This document shows, piece after piece, positions 58,775-64,000 of a stretch of 64,000 bases of DNA (within the stretch, counting starts at the first letter, position 1; every line of letters starts with the position of its first letter). The stretch covers positions 19,268,851 to 19,332,850 of the forward strand of contig OZ038316.1 of assembly GCA_964035775.1 (NCBI GenBank), written 5' to 3'. This DNA is from Osedax frankpressi (taxonomy: Eukaryota > Annelida > Polychaeta > Sabellida > Siboglinidae). The position numbers and the translations under genes are program-made. The notes below the pieces were generated by a model. That model ran no database searches. It was given only the letters and a program-made list of their open reading frames with translations, and had not been told where the DNA came from.

Positions 58775-59305
58775 GTATATATATACATATATATATATAT
58801 AGGTATATATATATATATATATATATATATTTAATCTATAGATTCTACGACAATTATTGAGATAAAATTACTAATTTATTAATTTTCTATGTCAAATTTT
58901 GAGGGTTTTCTTTAATTTTTCAAATTATTTTTTCCTACAAATGTGATGACAAAAATGTGATGACAAATTGATAATTTGATACTATAATTTATAAACTCCT
59001 TTTCATCTCTCATTATTCATATATTTAGCCGTTATATAGACTAATATAAGACAATAAAAGCTTTCGCAAAAGATTTTCAAAACGTAATTAATTCCATCCC
59101 ATGACGATACGTTTTCCATCTTGCACAAAGTGTATGGGTAGCGCAACGCTTGTGTTAAACTCGTGTATCTGAGATATTCTTGAACCCCGCGACATGTACG
59201 CAGACAGATTGCGTACGCTACTTCCTGGACAACATCGAACGCATCGGCCGGAAGCAGTACCTGCCGACCACTCAGGATATCCTGCATTCGCGTAAAGCTA
59301 CAACG
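54148..59305 (+). CDS. GNA12/13: G-protein alpha subunit, G12/13 class (first two coding exons)
   Basis: Heterotrimeric G-protein alpha subunit; G12/13 members couple GPCRs to RhoGEF-Rho signalling at the plasma membrane. Exon 54148-54597 (150 codons) and exon 59204-59305 (34 codons) are in phase 0; the rest lies beyond the window. The N-terminus MIFITCC has the adjacent cysteines typical of palmitoylated alpha subunits. The P-loop GSGESGKST is at residues 41-49, followed by [12 protein letters not shown]12/13 class is indicated by [25 protein letters not shown] and FDSRAP. Exon 2 reads [20 protein letters not shown], then [13 protein letters not shown], ending inside switch I with the catalytic Arg and the Mg-binding Thr pattern R-x-x-T. 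The start codon choice is supported by the CC position and by an acceptor-like TTTCCGTAG 20 nt upstream. Confidence 0.93.
55440..55566 (+). repeat. (TA)n with ATGTATG interruptions
   Basis: Simple AT repeat in G-alpha intron 1. Tyr/Ile-rich open frames on both strands are repeat artefacts. Confidence 0.92.
55871..55935 (+). repeat. (TA)n microsatellite
   Basis: TA-rich tract in G-alpha intron 1. Confidence 0.9.
56128..56290 (+). repeat. (TA)n-(TG)n compound microsatellite
   Basis: A TA tract, then TG with interruptions, then TA again, in G-alpha intron 1. A complementary CA-rich tract follows at about 56575-56690. Confidence 0.92.
57170..58100 (+). mobile_element. Decayed LINE (non-LTR retrotransposon) reverse transcriptase fragment
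   Basis: In the same orientation as the host gene, inside G-alpha intron 1. Translation from about 57230 gives [20 protein letters not shown] then [11 protein letters not shown], the RT fingers block typical of CR1/L2/Jockey-like elements (usual form NYRPISNLS..SK..E). At 57459 onward, [13 protein letters not shown] matches the usual GSVLGPLLF..Y..DI block, followed after about 15 residues by YADTMQL in place of the catalytic Y/F-A-D-D, so the second catalytic Asp is lost. Stop codons and frame changes separate the blocks. The 5' end, endonuclease and 3' tail are not recognised. It is an old, inactive 5'-truncated copy. The clade is only approximate. Confidence 0.78.
58345..58505 (+). repeat. 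(CA)n-rich microsatellite with CATA interruptions
   Basis: Degenerate ACATAC/ACACAC tract in G-alpha intron 1, about 250 bp past the LINE fragment. Confidence 0.85.
58735..58832 (+). repeat. (TA)n microsatellite
   Basis: TA-rich tract with AAATAGGTA interruptions, about 370 bp before the second G-alpha exon. Confidence 0.9.
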
Positions 59306-59810
59306 GTTAGTGGGTCGGGATACTGACTGCACCGTTGAAATCTTTATTATGTTTGCGAAGCTCGGTGTAAGGTCATGGAACATTTAACATCTCCGGCAGA
59401 TGCTAGACTAGTTTGGTATCTTAACCTAGCGGCTGGGTCGAGTTCATTAGTATTAATTTACACGTTAAATAGATTATTATTAATTCGGCAATCGATGTGT
59501 ATTAATTACTAATGATGCGTACTCATATACTCGGCATTTAGCAGCAATTCACGAGATATAACATAACGTCATACGCCCGTAAGGAATGCTATGTACGACG
59601 GTTGTACGACTGTTATACGCTGTTAGAATCGCGTGGCTACGAGATGTTAATAAATTAAATAGTCGTGACGATAAGGATGTGGTGAGTCGGCGAGAGGTCA
59701 TGGTGAGTTGGTGAGAGGGCGTACTTCTTGTTCGTGATTCTTATGATTATGAGTCATTGGTAATATATGCACCTTGGGGATTTAACTTACTCATGGGTGA
59801 ACAATTACCC

Positions 59811-62800
59811 AGCAACAGTATACTGCAACAACATACTGTAACAACATACTGCAACAACAACATACTGCAACAACAACATACTGCAACAACATACTGCAAC
59901 AACAACATACTGCAACAACAACATACTGCAACAACAACATACTGCAACAACAACATACTGCAACAACAACATACTGCAACAACAACATACTGCAACAACA
60001 ACATACTGCAACAACAACATACTGCAACAACAACATACTGCAACAACATACTACAACAACATACTGCAACAACAACATACTGCAACAACAACATACTGCA
60101 ACAACAACATACTGCAACAACAACATACTGCAACAACAGCATACTGCAACAACAACATACTGCAACAACAACATACTGCAACAACATACTGCAACAACAA
60201 CATACTGCAACAACATACTGCAACAACAACATACTGCAACAACAACATACTGCAACAACAACATACTGCAACAACAACATACTGCAACAACAACATACTG
60301 CAACAACAACATACTGCAACAACAACATACTGCAACAACAACATACTGCAACAACAACATACTGCAACAACAACATACTGCAACAACAACATACCGCAAC
60401 AACAACATACTGCAACAACAACATACTACAACAACAACATACTGCAACAACAACATACTGCAACAACAACATACTGCAACAACAACATACTGCAACAACA
60501 ACATACTGCAACAACAACATACTGCAACAACAACATACTGCAACAACAACATACTGCAACAACAACATACTGCAACAACAACATACTGCAACAACAACAT
60601 ACTGCAACAACAACATACTGCAACAACAACATACTGCAACAACAACATACTGCAACAACAACATACTGCAACAACAACATACTGCAACAACAACATACTG
60701 CAACAACAACATACTGCAACAACAACATACTGCAACAACAACATACTGCAACAACAACATACTGCAACAACAACATACTGCAACAACAACATACTGCAAC
60801 AACAACATACTGCAACAACAACATACTGCAACAACAACATACTGCAACAACATACTGCAACAACAACATACTGCAACAACAACATACTGCAACAACAACA
60901 TACTGCAACAACAACATACTGCAACAACAACATACTGCAACAACAACATACTGCAACAACAACATACTGCAACAACAACATACTGCAACAACAGCATACT
61001 GCAACAACAACATACTGCAACAACAACATACTGCAACAACATACTGCAACAACAACATACTGCAACAACAACATACTGCAACAACAACATACTGCAACAA
61101 CAACATACTGCAACAACAACATACTGCAACAACAACATACTGCAACAACAACATACTGCAACAACAACATACTGCAACAACAACATACTGCAACAACAAC
61201 ATACTGCAACAACAACATACTGCAACAACAACATACCGCAACAACAACATACTGCAACAACAACATACTACAACAACAACATACTGCAACAACAACATAC
61301 TGCAACAACAACATACTGCAACAACAACATACTGCAACAACAACATACTGCAACAACAACATACTGCAACAACAACATACTGCAACAACAACATACTGCA
61401 ACAACAACATACTGCAACAACAACATACTGCAACAACAACATACTGCAACAACAACATACTGCAACAACAACATACTGCAACAACAACATACTGCAACAA
61501 CAACATACTGCAACAACAACATACTGCAACAACAACATACTGCAACAACAACATACTGCAACAACAACATACTGCAACAACAACATACTGCAACAACAAC
61601 ATACTGCAACAACAACATACTGCAACAACAACATACTGCAACAACAACATACTGCAACAACAACATACTGCAACAACAACATACTGCAACAACATACTGC
61701 AACAACAACATACTGCAACAACAACATACTGCAACAACAACATACTGCAACAACAACATACTGCAACAACAACATACTGCAACAACAACATACTGCAACA
61801 ACAACATACTGCAACAACAACATACTGCAACAACAACATACTGCAACAACAACATACTGCAACAACAACATACTGCAACAACAACATACTGCAACAACAA
61901 CATACTGCAACAACAACATACTGCAACAACAACATACTGCAACAACAACATACTGCAACAACAACATACTGCAACAACAACATACTGCAACAACAACATA
62001 CTGCAACAACAACATACTGCAACAACAACATACTGCAACAACAACATACTACAACAACAACATACTGCAACAACAACATACTGCAACAACAACATACTGC
62101 AACAACAACATACTGCAACAACAACATACTGCAACAACAACATACTGCAACAACAACATACTGCAACAACAACATACTGCAACAACAACATACTGCAACA
62201 ACAACATACTGCAACAACAACATACTGCAACAACAACATACTGCAACAACAACATACTGCAACAACAACATACTGCAACAACAACATAATGTAACAACAA
62301 CATACCGCAACAACAACATACTGCAACAACAACATACTGCAACAACAACATACTGCAACAACAACATACTGCAACAACAACATACTGCAACAACATACTG
62401 CAACAACATACTGCAACAACAACATACTGCAACAACATACTGCAACAACAACATACTGCAACAACAACATACTGCAACAACAACATACTGCAACAACAAC
62501 ATACTGCAACAACATACTGCAACAACAACATACTGCAACAACAACATACTGCAACAACAACATACTGCAACAACAACATACTGCAACAACAACATACTGC
62601 AACAACAACATACTGCAACAACAACATACTGCAACAACAACATACTGCAACAACAACATACTGCAACAACAACATACTGCAACAACAACATACTGCAACA
62701 ACAACATACTGCAACAACAACATACTGCAACAACAACATACTGCAACAACAACATACTGCAACAACAACATACTGCAACAACAACATACTGCAACAACAA

Positions 62801-64000
62801 CATACTGCAACAACAACATACTGCAACAACAACATACTGCAACAACAACATACTGCAACAACAACATACTGCAACAACAACATACTGCAACAACAACATA
62901 CTGCAACAACAACATACTGCAACAACAACATACTGCAACAACAACATACTGCAACAACAACATACTGCAACAACAACATACTGCAACAACAACATACTGC
63001 AACAACAACATACTGCAACAACAACATACTGCAACAACAACATACTGCAACAACAACATACTGCAACAACAACATACTACAACAACAACATACTGCAACG
63101 ACAACATACTGCAACAACAACATACTGCAACAACAACATACTGCAACAACAACATACTGCAACAACAACATAATGTAACAACAACATACCGCAACAACAA
63201 CATACTGCAACAACAACATACTGCAACAACAACATACTGCAACAACAACATACTGCAACAACAACATACTGCAACAACATACTGCAACAACAACATACTG
63301 CAACAACAACATACTGCAACAACAACATACTGCAACAACATACTGCAACAACAACATACTGCAACAACAACATACTGCAACAACAACATACTGCAACAAC
63401 AACATACTGCAACAACAACATACTGCAACAACATACTGCAACAACAACATACTGCAACAACAACATACTGCAACAACAACATACTGCAACAACAACATAC
63501 TGCAACAACAACATACTGCAACAACATACTGCAACAACAACATACTGCAACAACAACATACTGCAACAACAACATACTGCAACAACAACATACTGCAACA
63601 ACATACTGCAACAACAACATACTGCAACAACAACATACTGCAACAACATACTGCAACAACAACATACTGCAACAACAACATACTGCAACAACAACATACT
63701 GCAACAACAACATACTGCAACAACAACATACTGCAACAACATACTGCAACAACAACATACTGCAACAACAACATACTGCAACAACAACATACTGCAACAA
63801 CAACATACTGCAACAACAACATACTGCAACAACAACATACTGCAACAACAACATACTGCAACAACAACATACTGCAACAACAACATACTGCAACAACAAC
63901 ATACTGCAACAACAACATACTGCAACAACAACATACTGCAACAACAACATACTGCAACAACAACATACTGCAACAACAACATACTGCAACAACAACATAC
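59811..64000 (+). repeat. 16/13-bp CAA-rich satellite, more than 4 kb, running off the window
   Basis: Head-to-tail units of ACTGCAACAACAACAT (16 bp) mixed with a 13-bp form lacking one CAA. It begins about 0.5 kb after the second G-alpha exon, so presumably lies in the next intron. Rare variants (AGCATACTG, ATACCGCAAC, TACTACAAC, TAATGTAAC) mark higher-order duplications. The unit is stop-free in all frames over long distances, so reading frames of up to 1391 codons arise without any gene. Confidence 0.99.

Noticed and set aside
59757-63998. Very long open frames on both strands (up to 1391 codons) in the terminal satellite
   Set aside because: They are the periodic translation of a 16/13-bp tandem unit with no stop in several frames. 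There is no non-repetitive coding sequence.

Overview
This is a strongly AT-rich, intron-dense eukaryotic window, almost certainly from an animal or a very close relative. It carries an axonemal dynein (so motile cilia), a metazoan-type G12/13 G-protein alpha subunit, a Golgi GRASP protein, the gamma-secretase subunit PEN-2 and the tRNA methyltransferase TARBP1. I cannot name the species. Tandem arrays are numerous and sit mainly inside introns.

Layout: (1) 1-21.8 kb, minus strand: 5' part of a DNAH3-type dynein heavy chain. I resolved 37 exons, from the start codon at 21806 to AAA2, where the gene leaves the window on the left. A 200-N assembly gap and a minisatellite lie where the exons for the end of the linker and the AAA1 P-loop should be. 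(2) 23.3-29.1 kb, plus strand: a complete 10-exon GRASP55/65 gene, divergent from the dynein. (3) 30.4-46.3 kb, plus strand: TARBP1 in about 25 exons, with a different tandem array in many introns and a SpoU/SPOUT methylase domain at the end. (4) 47.6-49.0 kb, minus strand: a complete three-exon PEN-2 gene of 96 aa, convergent with TARBP1. (5) 49.05-50.28 kb: an imperfect inverted repeat with arms of about 0.35-0.4 kb, just upstream of PEN-2, followed by gene-poor AT-rich DNA. (6) 54.1 kb to the end, plus strand: the first two coding exons of a G12/13-class alpha subunit. A decayed LINE lies in intron 1. A 16/13-bp satellite longer than 4 kb starts about 0.5 kb after exon 2 and runs off the window.

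The genes are unrelated housekeeping and ciliary genes; I see no operon-like functional system. The unusual signal is in gene structure. Of 72 splice donors fixed by reading frame and homology, 43 begin GTT and 51 have a pyrimidine at +3, against the usual animal GTA/GTG. All five gene starts have a 3'-splice-site-like sequence 5-37 nt upstream of the ATG, which suggests spliced-leader trans-splicing or 5'UTR introns. The base-skewed intronic arrays nearly all place their C-rich, G-poor strand in the transcript.

Exon coordinates come from hand-read translation, splice sites and phase arithmetic. Homology calls are from memory of the families; no search was run.
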